A stretch of DNA of 64,000 nucleotides from Vibrio gallicus (lineage in GTDB: Bacteria > Pseudomonadota > Gammaproteobacteria > Enterobacterales > Vibrionaceae), in the NCBI RefSeq assembly GCF_024346875.1, contig NZ_AP024871.1, positions 1-64,000 of the forward strand, written 5' to 3'. The notes under the pieces were generated by a model. That model saw only the letters and a list, made by a program, of their open reading frames with translations, searched no databases and was not told where the DNA came from. The position numbers and the translations under genes were made by a program. The stretch's first letter is position 1; each line of letters starts with the position of its first letter. Below are positions 12,496 to 22,531 of this stretch, piece after piece.

Positions 12496-13980
12496 TTAGT
12501 TTAAGTTATTGATAAATTTAAAATTAATTGTGCGGGGGATTACCTCTTCACCGTCTGACCGTAGGGCTCCGACTTGTTGCCATAAAACTAAGCACGCATA
12601 GACATTACATACAATATCCTCATGTATGTCGTCTGCCTTCATGTCATTGATCCCTGAAGTATCGGATATAACACTAGGAGTTGAAGCAGTAGCATTATTA
12701 CTGATGACGCTAGAGTAGATGTCATAATCATAATTTTCCACTACCTCAGAGGCAGGTGATTGTTGCCAAGTAACAAGAAAATCTTGGGAGGCAGGGTTGT
12801 ATCCGATACTAGGTTCATCTACTGCAGTATCGCTATAATCTCCTTCTCCCTCCGCTACCTGAGCAACTATTGTAATGCCACTCAATACTCCTTGTGCTGA
12901 TAATGTGCGTACATTTATTTTGCTTATAATCGAGTCATCAACATCGATAGTGCTCACATCTCGAGAGCGATAAGCCATTGCATAAATGTTGCTATCGGGG
13001 GAGTAAGCTAGTGAAATCTCTTGCGGGTCATCAAAGGTTCTTGCCCCCTCACCAACATCCTTTCCAGAGTCACTATCGATAATAAATAGGTCACCAACAT
13101 GGCCTAGATTTGCATCGATACGTTGCCCTTCTAGGCCGTTAAATAGTTCGCTAAATATGATAGGAGTTTCTGATTGTATGGTAACGTAATTGTGTTGCCA
13201 GGCAACTAGGTATTGGTTGTTTTCAGAGTTATATTCTAGTTGGGAGCCAGTTAACTCATCTGTGCTTCTTTGGCCTAAAATGTTATTACTATCAAATGCC
13301 TGCCTTATAAGAGTGGGCTCTCCCTCCGGTTGACCGTCGGTATTAATGTACTGAGCATAAACACCACCAATCGAAGGGTCTGCACTGCAGTCGTTGCCAT
13401 TATTTAGGTCATGAACCCAAACTAATAGCCACTTATTTAGTTTGTCGTTGTAGGCAATGCTAGCATCACCATGTTCACATCCAATATCTAATAAGGATTC
13501 CTTAATAATCGTGCCTTGTCCATCGAGGACGGCAAGCCTCAACTTATCTAATGATTGGTTTGTGGATGTGGCAACGGGGCTTTCCCAAGCGGTAAGAAAG
13601 GTATTTTCGATTGAGTTATAACTGATGGTCGGGTCGGCTAAATCTATCGTTGTCGACTCTTCCAGTATGATAGGTTCACCTAAAGTACCATCGTAATTGA
13701 CTAGGCGCGCTTCTATGGTTTCTAGATCTGGATTATAGGTGTTGTCATTCCAAATAATCATGAAGTGGTGGTCTGTAGAGTTATATGCCGCAGAGGCTTG
13801 ACGTGCGCGATTGTTCTCAGGTGATAGTGTCTGTCTCTCGGTGTTGATTACATCCGGTGTAAACGTATCAGTTGTTGGTTCTGGTGTATCGTTATCATTG
13901 TTATCATTGTTATCATTGTTATCGCTGCACGCAGTTAAAAGCGTCATGACAGATAAAGTTAGCCAAAATTTGCTATTCAT
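12496..13980 (-). CDS. Repeat-containing lipoprotein, probable beta-propeller
   Basis: I do not recognise a named family. The 494-residue product has a lipoprotein signal peptide ending in the lipobox LTAC (Cys18), followed by an Asp/Asn-rich linker of DNN repeats (19-31). The rest carries seven copies of a loose motif, (A/S/G)YN-x5-(F/Y)-L-V-x-W. They begin near residues 65, 120, 176, 249, 325, 393 and 457, a spacing of about 55-75 residues. Seven such units suggest a seven-bladed propeller on the periplasmic or surface side of the cell. No catalytic motif is visible. The gene stands alone with its own terminator. Confidence 0.72.
   Translation of the reverse strand: MNSKFWLTLSVMTLLTACSDNNDNNDNNDNDTPEPTTDTFTPDVINTERQTLSPENNRARQASAAYNSTDHHFMIIWNDNTYNPDLETIEARLVNYDGTLGEPIILEESTTIDLADPTISYNSIENTFLTAWESPVATSTNQSLDKLRLAVLDGQGTIIKESLLDIGCEHGDASIAYNDKLNKWLLVWVHDLNNGNDCSADPSIGGVYAQYINTDGQPEGEPTLIRQAFDSNNILGQRSTDELTGSQLEYNSENNQYLVAWQHNYVTIQSETPIIFSELFNGLEGQRIDANLGHVGDLFIIDSDSGKDVGEGARTFDDPQEISLAYSPDSNIYAMAYRSRDVSTIDVDDSIISKINVRTLSAQGVLSGITIVAQVAEGEGDYSDTAVDEPSIGYNPASQDFLVTWQQSPASEVVENYDYDIYSSVISNNATASTPSVISDTSGINDMKADDIHEDIVCNVYACLVLWQQVGALRSDGEEVIPRTINFKFINNLN
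13890..13923 (-). repeat. 9-bp microsatellite encoding the DNN linker
   Basis: The 9-base unit TTATCATTG is repeated nearly four times in the linker-coding part of the lipoprotein gene. The unit is a multiple of three, so copy-number change would alter linker length without a frameshift. Confidence 0.8.
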
Positions 13981-14188
13981 AGGGTTCCTTCCTGATAGCT
14001 AAATGTAACTAAAAGGTAGGACAGTTTTTTTAGTGCGGATAGTTTTAAGAGGCATTTGATGGTTGTGGCCGTATAGATTGCTGGTTAGTTACGGCAGAGC
14101 ATTTGTTATTGTTTATGACCAAAAAGGTAACTGCTGCGCAATTTACAATACTTGCAGTTGAGCACAGCGTTTTATTAGACAGGGAAGG
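13981..14188. other. Gap between lipoprotein gene and tusA
   Basis: About 200 bp. It must hold the lipoprotein promoter on the minus strand, but no convincing -10/-35 pair or gene was found. A short GGCT-ATACA-AGCC hairpin followed by T residues lies next to the tusA stop, in plus orientation. Confidence 0.4.
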
Positions 14189-14437
14189 CTATACAAGCCC
14201 TTTTTTTATCAGGTATTCAAATGGGGCTGCGTCGGTTTTTTCTGCAATCAGCTGGTGGTCCATAAAGCGACAAAAGCTCGGGATATCCCTTACTGTAGAC
14301 GGGTCATCTGCTTTTACTAACAGAATCTGACCATCTTGCATTTTTCGGATAACCTTGCGTACCATCATTACTGGCTCTGGGCAGCGCAGACCTTCGGCTT
14401 CCAATACTTGATGGGCATCTTCAGGGTTGAACGACAT
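14189..14437 (-). CDS. tusA: Sulfur carrier protein TusA
   Basis: TusA takes persulfide sulfur from IscS and relays it to TusBCD for 2-thiolation of tRNA wobble uridine, and to other sulfur pathways. The 82-residue product has the SirA/TusA fold signature, with the active cysteine at residue 19 in [10 protein letters not shown] and the conserved [16 protein letters not shown] segment. The size matches E. coli TusA (81). It is transcribed away from the LysR gene across a 260-bp gap. Confidence 0.96.
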   Translation of the reverse strand: MSFNPEDAHQVLEAEGLRCPEPVMMVRKVIRKMQDGQILLVKADDPSTVRDIPSFCRFMDHQLIAEKTDAAPFEYLIKKGLV

Positions 14438-14499
14438 AATTATTCCTCTAGAGACAACAACAGAATCTTACTGATGTGTAAAATATATTCAATACCTAC

Positions 14500-14528
14500 T
14501 TGGCAAACACGATAAATACGCTTATTTT
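14500..14528 (+). promoter_or_regulatory. Candidate promoter for an intergenic RNA
   Basis: TTGGCA (14500-14505) is separated by 17 bases from TATTTT (14523-14528). This is a reasonable sigma-70 match pointing to the orphan terminator about 90 bases downstream. Confidence 0.4.
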
Positions 14529-14534
14529 TAAATT

Positions 14535-14637
14535 ACCCTTACGTCAACAGCTGTGTGGCGAAAGAGTTAGGTAATAGCTTCTAATAAATCCCCATTGTCT
14601 TGGGTTTCCCCGCATTTGTGCGGGATTTTTTTTGTTT
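14535..14637 (+). ncRNA. Candidate small RNA between tusA and the LysR gene
   Basis: No open reading frame lies here, yet the stretch has a plausible promoter just upstream and ends in a strong intrinsic terminator (stem 14609-14614 with 14619-14624, then a long T-rich tract). A second small hairpin, CCCA/TGGG, sits just before it. A terminator with no gene to serve on that strand is typical of a trans-acting, Hfq-binding sRNA. It could also be the leader of the LysR gene. I do not recognise the sequence. Confidence 0.4.
14609..14632 (+). terminator. Orphan intrinsic terminator
   Basis: A 6-bp CCCGCA/TGCGGG stem with a four-base loop is followed by a long T-rich tract. It lies upstream of the LysR start and terminates no annotated gene. 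Confidence 0.8.
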
Positions 14638-14699
14638 TTTACTCCCCGCTAATTTAAATTGCAAGCTTATCATCCAATTAATTATTTTTGAGTCAGTCC

Positions 14700-15641
14700 A
14701 TGGAACTAGAAGAAATTTACCGAAGAGATCTCAACTTATTAATAGCTCTGAAAATTTTAGTAGAAGAAGGTAGTGTTAGCCGCGCCGCTCAACGACTTAA
14801 CCTGAGCCAGTCAGCTATGAGTCGTGTTCTTGGTAGGCTACGTGAGTTATTGGATGACCCTTTATTCACTCGCAATGGACAGGCTCTAATTGCGACCGAG
14901 AAAGCACTGGCGATTAATGAGCAGATTCAGCTGCCTTTAGAGGCATTTCGAGACCTATTAACGCCAAGTAGCTTTGATCCGACCACCTGCGAGCAAAGCT
15001 TTGTTATTGCAGCCTCTGATTATGCAATGCAAACAATTTTACCCTTTGTATTACCACAAATTTATACGCAAGCTCCCAATATATCATTACAGTTTTTACC
15101 ACTGCAGCACGACAATCTATTCCAACAGTTAACGATGGAACGTGTAGATATGGCAATTTGTCGGCCTGCAATTGCAGTCGAACCTTTACGCAGAGAGGGG
15201 CTGGGAAATGTGGGTATTGCGTGCTTGGTTTCTAAAAAACACCCTTTAGCTGAGAGTGAATTGACGCTATCAGATTTCTTGAGTTTGCCTCATGCGATGA
15301 TTGCTATCAGTGATGGGGTTAAAGCGCTTATCGATCAGAGTTTGCAGGCTTATGGTGGCCTGAACCTTAAGCTTCGTACTTATCACTTAGAGGCAGCCCT
15401 AGCTATTATTGACCACGCTCCGTTAGTGTTTACTGTCCCTGCAGATTTAGCTTATTTGATGGCTGAGCGACATGATTTAGTTGTTAAGCCTCTGCCGTTT
15501 GAGTTTACTCCGTTTGAGTACTCTTTGGTTTGGCATTCAAGATGTGACTCTGCACCAGCACAGAAGTGGTTACGCAGTGTTATCAAGCAAGAGTGTATTG
15601 GTTTAATCGAAAAACGGGTAACGGATGTAGGATTAAGCTAG
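14700..15641 (+). CDS. LysR-family transcriptional regulator
   Basis: The product is a LysR-type regulator of about 313 residues. Its N-terminal winged helix-turn-helix is clear (RDLNLLIALKIL, SVSRAAQRLNLSQSAMSRVL, RELLDDPLFTR), and the remainder fits the periplasmic-binding-like effector domain. A TTG 12 bases upstream of the chosen ATG is an alternative start; neither has a good ribosome site. It converges with acuI and is divergent from tusA. Its targets and ligand are not deducible, and the usual clue of a divergent target gene points at tusA or the putative sRNA. Confidence 0.88.
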   Translation: MELEEIYRRDLNLLIALKILVEEGSVSRAAQRLNLSQSAMSRVLGRLRELLDDPLFTRNGQALIATEKALAINEQIQLPLEAFRDLLTPSSFDPTTCEQSFVIAASDYAMQTILPFVLPQIYTQAPNISLQFLPLQHDNLFQQLTMERVDMAICRPAIAVEPLRREGLGNVGIACLVSKKHPLAESELTLSDFLSLPHAMIAISDGVKALIDQSLQAYGGLNLKLRTYHLEAALAIIDHAPLVFTVPADLAYLMAERHDLVVKPLPFEFTPFEYSLVWHSRCDSAPAQKWLRSVIKQECIGLIEKRVTDVGLS

Positions 15642-15683
15642 TGATAGATACTAGCCTAACCCTAAATATAGAAGGCGACTGGA

Positions 15684-16667
15684 TTAGCTTACTTTAACCA
15701 CTGTACGACCAGTAATTGCTCCGTTGGTAATATCTTCTGCAGCTTGGATAACATCATCTAATGCAATGATATTGGTCGCTTGCTCGAAGTATGAGTCTGG
15801 GAGTAGTTGCACTAAGCTTTCCCAAGCTTGGATACGTTTCTCTCGAGGGCACATAACTGAGTCAACACCTTGAAGGCGAACGTTACGTAGTATAAACGGC
15901 ATAACTGTAGTTGGAAGGTCGAAACCGCCGGCAAGGCCACACGCAGCGACTACGCCATTATAATTGGTTTGAGCTAGAACCTTAGCCAGCATTTTGCTAC
16001 CTACAGTATCTACCGCAGCAGCCCAAACTTGGCGCTCAAGTGGTTTAGCTGGCTCTTCTAGTTCGGTACGTTCTACGATGCGTGATGCGCCAAGTTGCTG
16101 CAGAAGCTCACCATTGGCTGATGCACGACCAGTAACCGCTGCTACTTTATAGCCTAGTTGAGCAAGTAGAGTTACCGCTACACTGCCAACGCCACCACTT
16201 GCACCAGTAACTAATACTTCACCGTCATCGGGTTTAACACCACCATCGACAATGGCCTGAACACATAACATTGCAGTAAAGCCTGCTGTACCAATGCTCA
16301 TTGCTTTGGTTGGGGTCATTCCTTTCACGAGAGGAACCAACCAGTCACCCTTTAAGCGTGCTTTTTCTGCCATGCCACCCCAATGGTTTTCACCAACACC
16401 CCAACCAGTTAATACCACTTGGTCACCAGCGTGATAGCGCTCATCATCAGATTGAGTCACAGTACCAACCAGATCAATACCTGGAACCATAGGGAAATCG
16501 CGAACGATGCGGCCCTTACCGGTAATAGCAAGACCGTCTTTAAAGTTGAGAGAAGAGTAGTCTACCGCGACTTCTACGTTACCTTCTGGTAACTGGGACT
16601 CATCTACTTGTTGGATGCTAGCAAGAGTTTTTCTGTCTTCTTGATTTAGTACGAGTGCTTTGAACAT
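15684..16667 (-). CDS. acuI: Acrylyl-CoA reductase AcuI (YhdH family)
   Basis: This is a medium-chain dehydrogenase/reductase of the quinone oxidoreductase group. E. coli YhdH/AcuI, to which it is collinear (327 versus 324 residues), reduces toxic acryloyl-CoA to propionyl-CoA with NADPH. Visible features are the GroES-like N-terminal half (DYSSLNFKDGLAITGKGRI) and the Rossmann nucleotide-binding motif VTGASGGVGSVAV. There is no structural zinc-cysteine cluster, as expected for this group. A perfect palindrome about 85 bp upstream may be an operator. Confidence 0.9.
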   Translation of the reverse strand: MFKALVLNQEDRKTLASIQQVDESQLPEGNVEVAVDYSSLNFKDGLAITGKGRIVRDFPMVPGIDLVGTVTQSDDERYHAGDQVVLTGWGVGENHWGGMAEKARLKGDWLVPLVKGMTPTKAMSIGTAGFTAMLCVQAIVDGGVKPDDGEVLVTGASGGVGSVAVTLLAQLGYKVAAVTGRASANGELLQQLGASRIVERTELEEPAKPLERQVWAAAVDTVGSKMLAKVLAQTNYNGVVAACGLAGGFDLPTTVMPFILRNVRLQGVDSVMCPREKRIQAWESLVQLLPDSYFEQATNIIALDDVIQAAEDITNGAITGRTVVKVS

Positions 16668-16752
16668 GAGTGCTCCATTGAATGGTCTGATTGCTTGATG
16701 GTAAGTCTAGAGAAGAATAATCAAGAAAAAAAATGAATTGTTAGCAAGCATA

Positions 16753-16771
16753 GTATGCATTCTATGCATAC
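16753..16771. promoter_or_regulatory. 19-bp palindromic operator candidate upstream of acuI
   Basis: GTATGCAT (16753-16760) and ATGCATAC (16764-16771) form perfect 8-base arms around a 3-base centre. The site lies 86 bp upstream of the acuI start codon on the minus strand, where a dimeric repressor could bind. The regulator is unknown. Confidence 0.5.
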
Positions 16772-16796
16772 ACGAGAATTGAAGCGCTGAAAAATG

Positions 16797-16847
16797 AGGG
16801 TCTATCAACCTTCTGTTGAAAGATATCTAGAAAGGAGAATAGACCCT
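16797..16847 (-). terminator. Probable terminator of fadBA
   Basis: A perfect 9-bp stem (16797-16805 with 16839-16847) encloses a loop of 33 bases. On the minus strand it is followed by CATTTTTC. It lies 33 bp past the fadA stop. Confidence 0.65.
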
Positions 16848-16879
16848 TAATCGCTATTTAAGAGATGTTATTAGGCAGT

Positions 16880-18055
<1,176 letters not shown>

Positions 18056-18062
18056 TTATTGA

Positions 18063-20234
18063 TTACACCGAAGTGACCTGTTGTTCGCTGTAAAAGGTCT
18101 GCCCAGTTTCGGCCATATCTTTCAACAATTGAGGTACTTGATACAAGGCACCAAGGTGTTGATACTGCTCACATGACTGGATGTAGTTATTTATTCCTAA
18201 GCTATCAAGGTAGCGACATACTCCTCCTCTAAAGGGAGGGAAGCCAAGTCCGTAGACTAGAGCCATATCCGCCTCTTGAGCTGAGCTAATAATCTCTTGC
18301 TCAAGACAAAGTACAACTTCGTTGATCATCGGAATCATGGTTCGCTCTATGATCTCTTGCTCAGAGTATTGCTTAGGCTTGTCGTTTAGACTTGCGAGTA
18401 AGGCCGGAACTTGCTCATCAACTATCTTCTTCGGTTTGCCCTTTTTATCTACCTCATATTGGTAGAAACCACGGCCATTTTTTTGACCAAATCGTTTGTG
18501 CTCGAACATCAGGTCAATTGCGTCAGGCCCTGTTTTTGCCATTCTATTGGGGAAGCCGTGTGCCATGACTTGCTGGGCGTGATGTGCTGTATCTAAGCCG
18601 ACGACATCAAGTAGGTATGCCGGTCCCATCGGCCAACCAAATTTCTTTTCCATGACTTTATCAATTTGAACAAAGTCAGCACCGTCATTAATGAGTTGGC
18701 TAAAGCCATGAAAATAAGGAAATAAAACACGGTTAACAAAAAATCCAGGACAGTCATTAACCACAATTGGTGATTTGCCCATTTTAGCGGCGTAAGCTAC
18801 GACTCTATTTATTGTGTCTTCAGAGGTGTGCTTGCCTCTGATTATCTCAACTAAAGGCATACGGTGTACTGGATTAAAGAAGTGCATACCACAGAAATTT
18901 TGCGGGCGCTGTAGCGCCGAAGCCAAATTGTTGATTGGGATTGTGGAAGTGTTGGAAGCTATTATTGTTTGCTCGCCAACGTGCTGTTCCACCTCGGCCA
19001 GTACAGCAGATTTCACCTTTGGGTTTTCAACAACGGCTTCGACAATCACATCACTATTCTCGATACCGGCATAGTGTAGGCTTGGTGTTATGGAAGAAAG
19101 CACCTGAGTTAACTTGTCTTGCTTGATTCGGCCTCGTGCTTGGAGTTTATTCAGAAGCTTTGCTGCTTCCGCTATTCCTAAATCAAGGGAAGGCTGAGCA
19201 ATGTCTTTCATCATTACAGGTACGCCTTTAGATGCCGATTGATAGGCTATCCCACCACCCATGATTCCGGCACCAAGAACGGCACTTCGAGTTGTACCTT
19301 GTGAGGCTTTTTTAGCGGATTGCTTGGCTTGTGACTTTATATATTGGTCATTCAAAAATAGCCCCACCAGAGAGGTAGCGGCTTCGGTTTGAGTCAGCTT
19401 TATAAAATTATCTCTTTCAATATTGAGAGCTTGATCGCGAGAAAAGCGTGATGCTGCCTCTATTGTTTTTACTGCCATCATTGGAGCGGGGTAGTGCGGA
19501 CCAGCTTTTTGAGCTACCAAGCCCTTGGCTGTCGTAAAGCTCATCAAGGCTTCAAGCTTACTTAGAGTTAAAGGTGAGGTTTTCTCAGTACGGCGCTGCT
19601 TCCAGTTTAATTTACCTGAGTCTGCATCCAGAATGAGGTTTATCGCGGATTGATACAGAGCTTCAGTTTCGACAATCGCATCAATGAGCCCAATCTTGAG
19701 CAGGTGAGGGGCTTTGTTTGAGCTACCCGCGGTAATGATCTCTAAAGCTGAGTCAGCACCAATTACGCGTGGCAATCTTACTGTGCCACCAAACCCAGGC
19801 ATGATACCAAGCTTAGTCTCAGGTAGACCTATATGAGCTGTCTTATCGGCAATCCTAAAATCGGTAGAGAGTATTGCCTCGCAACCGCCACCCAATGCAT
19901 GCCCTTTGATAACTGATACAGTTGGAACGGGAAGGTCTTCAATACGATTAAAAATGGAGTTAGCAAACTGTAACCATTGGTCTAGTTCTGCTTTTGGCTT
20001 AGCAAATAAGCCGAGAAATTCAGTAATATCAGCACCGACAATAAAGGTGTCCTTATCACTAGTTAGGATGACTCCTTTTAGGTTCGGCACCGATTGCAAT
20101 GCAATACTGGCTCTATCGAGTGCCTCTAGTGTAACAAGGTCGAGCTTGTTCACTGATTGTGGAGAACAAAAACATACTTCCGCTATATTGTGTTCAAGTA
20201 GCGTGACTTTTAGAGTCTCTGCTTGATAAATCAT
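18063..20234 (-). CDS. fadB: Fatty-acid oxidation complex subunit FadB
   Basis: FadB is the multifunctional alpha subunit: enoyl-CoA hydratase/isomerase in the N-terminal third ([34 protein letters not shown]) and L-3-hydroxyacyl-CoA dehydrogenase in the remainder (NAD-binding [14 protein letters not shown] near residue 317, then the [14 protein letters not shown] and [13 protein letters not shown] segments). The 723 residues match the family (E. coli 729). The ribosome site is strong (GGGAG followed by AAAAGGG). A FadR-like site lies about 42-58 bp upstream. Confidence 0.98.
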   Translation of the reverse strand: MIYQAETLKVTLLEHNIAEVCFCSPQSVNKLDLVTLEALDRASIALQSVPNLKGVILTSDKDTFIVGADITEFLGLFAKPKAELDQWLQFANSIFNRIEDLPVPTVSVIKGHALGGGCEAILSTDFRIADKTAHIGLPETKLGIMPGFGGTVRLPRVIGADSALEIITAGSSNKAPHLLKIGLIDAIVETEALYQSAINLILDADSGKLNWKQRRTEKTSPLTLSKLEALMSFTTAKGLVAQKAGPHYPAPMMAVKTIEAASRFSRDQALNIERDNFIKLTQTEAATSLVGLFLNDQYIKSQAKQSAKKASQGTTRSAVLGAGIMGGGIAYQSASKGVPVMMKDIAQPSLDLGIAEAAKLLNKLQARGRIKQDKLTQVLSSITPSLHYAGIENSDVIVEAVVENPKVKSAVLAEVEQHVGEQTIIASNTSTIPINNLASALQRPQNFCGMHFFNPVHRMPLVEIIRGKHTSEDTINRVVAYAAKMGKSPIVVNDCPGFFVNRVLFPYFHGFSQLINDGADFVQIDKVMEKKFGWPMGPAYLLDVVGLDTAHHAQQVMAHGFPNRMAKTGPDAIDLMFEHKRFGQKNGRGFYQYEVDKKGKPKKIVDEQVPALLASLNDKPKQYSEQEIIERTMIPMINEVVLCLEQEIISSAQEADMALVYGLGFPPFRGGVCRYLDSLGINNYIQSCEQYQHLGALYQVPQLLKDMAETGQTFYSEQQVTSV

Positions 20235-20275
20235 CCCTTTTCTCCCTGAATTGAATGGCCTTAGTAGCCAAGGGT

Positions 20276-20292
20276 GTGTGGTTAGACCAGTT
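20276..20292 (-). promoter_or_regulatory. Putative FadR operator of fadBA
   Basis: Read on the minus strand the site is AACTGGTCTAACCACAC. Its first eight bases match the FadR half-site AACTGGTC exactly, while the second half is degenerate. It is placed where FadR represses fadBA in E. coli. Confidence 0.5.
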
Positions 20293-20427
20293 CAGTGTGG
20301 CTATTTGCGATGAACATTTCAACACAAAAACGCAACAAATATTCAACAATTTGATGTGAGGGTAACTATTAATAGAAGTGTATGTGCGTGGTAGACTTCC
20401 CAGATTGCAGCTAAATTTAAGAATCCA

Positions 20428-21045
20428 ATGAATGCCAAGCCTTATCTAATTCCATCACAGCAAACTGTTTTTGAAGAAGAAATAAAAAAAAGCACCTTTA
20501 TTACTTACTTGGCTCACACTCCGTCTATTGAGGAGGCTAAGGCATTTGTTGATGGCATTAAGGCGAAACATCGCGACGCTCGCCATAACTGCTGGGCATT
20601 TGTAGCGGGTAGGTCTGAAGATTCGATGAAATGGGGTTTTAGTGATGATGGTGAGCCATCTGGAACCGCCGGTAAGCCGATATTAGCTCAATTGACAGGA
20701 TCTGGGATTGGTGAAATCACCGCAGTAGTAACTCGATATTATGGTGGAATTCGTCTTGGTACTGGAGGATTGGTTAAAGCCTATGGTGGTGGAGTGCAAC
20801 AAGCACTCAAATTATTATCCACAGTTGAAAAGAAGATCACAGTTCAACTGCTTGTTGAGATCGATTACTCACTGATTTCTCTTACACAGTCTATAATGTC
20901 GCTCTACTCTGCGACTGAAGTATCTGCTACCTATGGCATAGATGCGAAATTAGTGGTAGAGATTGAATTATTGAATGAGAAAGAATTCATTCAGACTATG
21001 GTCAATAAAACTGGCGCAAGGGCGTTAGTTTCAAGGATAAGCTAA
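20428..21045 (+). CDS. yigZ: IMPACT/UPF0029 family protein YigZ
   Basis: This member of the YigZ/IMPACT family has 205 residues. The hallmark motifs are FSDDGEPSGTAGKPIL and TRYYGGIRLGTGGLVKAYG in the N-terminal domain, followed by a ferredoxin-like C-terminal domain. The biochemical role is not settled; the eukaryotic relative IMPACT modulates the GCN2 pathway. It is divergent from fadB and is followed 6 bp later by trkH, matching the E. coli order yigZ-trkH-hemG-rrn. Confidence 0.93.
   Translation: MNAKPYLIPSQQTVFEEEIKKSTFITYLAHTPSIEEAKAFVDGIKAKHRDARHNCWAFVAGRSEDSMKWGFSDDGEPSGTAGKPILAQLTGSGIGEITAVVTRYYGGIRLGTGGLVKAYGGGVQQALKLLSTVEKKITVQLLVEIDYSLISLTQSIMSLYSATEVSATYGIDAKLVVEIELLNEKEFIQTMVNKTGARALVSRIS
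20815..20823 (+). other. Isolated consensus DnaA box inside yigZ
   Basis: TTATCCACA matches the strong DnaA box exactly. A single box within a coding region 20 kb from dnaA may be chance or a titration site. Confidence 0.35.
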
Positions 21046-21051
21046 ACCTCA

Positions 21052-22509
21052 ATGCAGTTTCGCTCTATTATTCGAATTGTCGGCTTGCTACTTGCGCTAT
21101 TTAGCGTCTCTATGCTTGCTCCTGCCGGAATTGCTCTTATATACCGTGATGGTGCGGGCGTGCCGTTTGTCATTACCTTTATTATTTTATTGATTTGCGG
21201 TTTTATATGCTGGTTTCCTAATCGCCATCAAAAGCGAGATCTTAAAGCTAGAGATGGCTTTCTAATTGTAGTTTTGTTTTGGACCGTACTAGGTAGTGCG
21301 GGGGCTTTGCCCTTCTTAGTTGTTGATCGAACGGATGTTTCGGTTGCCGATGCCTTTTTTGAATCTTTTTCAGCCCTCACCACAACGGGAGCTACGGTTA
21401 TCGTAGGTCTTGATGAATTGCCAAAGGCGATTCTTTTTTATCGTCAATTTTTGCAATGGTTCGGTGGCATGGGGATTATTGTACTGGCTGTCGCTATTCT
21501 TCCCGTATTGGGGATTGGTGGAATGCAGTTGTATCGAGCGGAGATACCTGGTCCAGTAAAAGACAGTAAGATGACTCCTCGCATTGCTGAAACCGCAAAA
21601 GCGTTATGGTATATCTATCTTAGTTTAACTATGGCGTGTGCCTTTGCTTTTTGGATGGCGGGGATGAGCTTTTTTGATGCTATCTGTCATAGTTTTTCGA
21701 CAATTGCGATTGGTGGGTTCTCTACTCATGACGCTAGCATGGCTTATTTTGATAGCTATGCTGTGAATATGATTACTGTTGTATTTTTGCTTATCTCTGC
21801 ATGTAACTATTCACTGCACTTTGCCGCTTTTGCTTCTGGTGGGGTACACCCAAAATACTATATACGTGATCCAGAGTTTCGAGCTTTTATTACCATTCAG
21901 TTCGCTCTATTTTTAGTGTGTTTTTTAGTGCTTCTTAACCATCATAGTTATGGCTCCTATTATGAAGTCTTTGATCAAGCTCTGTTCCAAAGTGTTTCTA
22001 TTTCTACTACCGCAGGGTTTACGACTACCGGTTTTGCTGAATGGCCTCTATTTTTGCCTGTCCTATTACTATTTTCTTCTTTCATCGGAGGGTGTGCAGG
22101 CTCTACCGGTGGAGGTATGAAGGTTATTCGAATTTTACTATTAACCTTGCAGGGGCTGCGTGAGCTCAAGCGCCTTGTTCACCCGAGGGCAATCTTTACC
22201 ATTAAGGTTGGAAACAAGGCTCTATCTTCAAATGTCATTGATGCGGTGTGGGGTTTTTTCTCTGCGTATGCGTTAGTGTTTATTATTTGCATGCTTGCTC
22301 TTATAGGAACAGGTATGGATGAATTAACCGCCTTCTCAGCTGTTGCGTCGACCCTGAATAATTTAGGCCCTGGTTTGGGAGACATATCACTTCATTATGG
22401 TGATATCAGTGAATCGGCTAAATGGGTGCTAGTTATCTCTATGCTATTTGGTCGCTTAGAGGTGTTCACTTTACTTATTCTATTTACTCCAGCGTTTTGG
22501 AGAAGTTAA
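21052..22509 (+). CDS. trkH: Trk potassium uptake protein TrkH
   Basis: TrkH is the inner-membrane K+ translocating subunit that works with the cytoplasmic NAD-binding regulator TrkA. The 485-residue, strongly hydrophobic product contains the four pore-loop filter segments of the family: LTTTGATVI, TIAIGGFST, TTAGFTTTGF and STLNNLGPGLG. The GG-rich FIGGCAGSTGGGMK loop is also present. It is the middle gene of the yigZ-trkH-hemG cluster. Confidence 0.97.
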   Translation: MQFRSIIRIVGLLLALFSVSMLAPAGIALIYRDGAGVPFVITFIILLICGFICWFPNRHQKRDLKARDGFLIVVLFWTVLGSAGALPFLVVDRTDVSVADAFFESFSALTTTGATVIVGLDELPKAILFYRQFLQWFGGMGIIVLAVAILPVLGIGGMQLYRAEIPGPVKDSKMTPRIAETAKALWYIYLSLTMACAFAFWMAGMSFFDAICHSFSTIAIGGFSTHDASMAYFDSYAVNMITVVFLLISACNYSLHFAAFASGGVHPKYYIRDPEFRAFITIQFALFLVCFLVLLNHHSYGSYYEVFDQALFQSVSISTTAGFTTTGFAEWPLFLPVLLLFSSFIGGCAGSTGGGMKVIRILLLTLQGLRELKRLVHPRAIFTIKVGNKALSSNVIDAVWGFFSAYALVFIICMLALIGTGMDELTAFSAVASTLNNLGPGLGDISLHYGDISESAKWVLVISMLFGRLEVFTLLILFTPAFWRS

Positions 22510-22531
22510 ACATTTTTAAAAAGGAACAACA

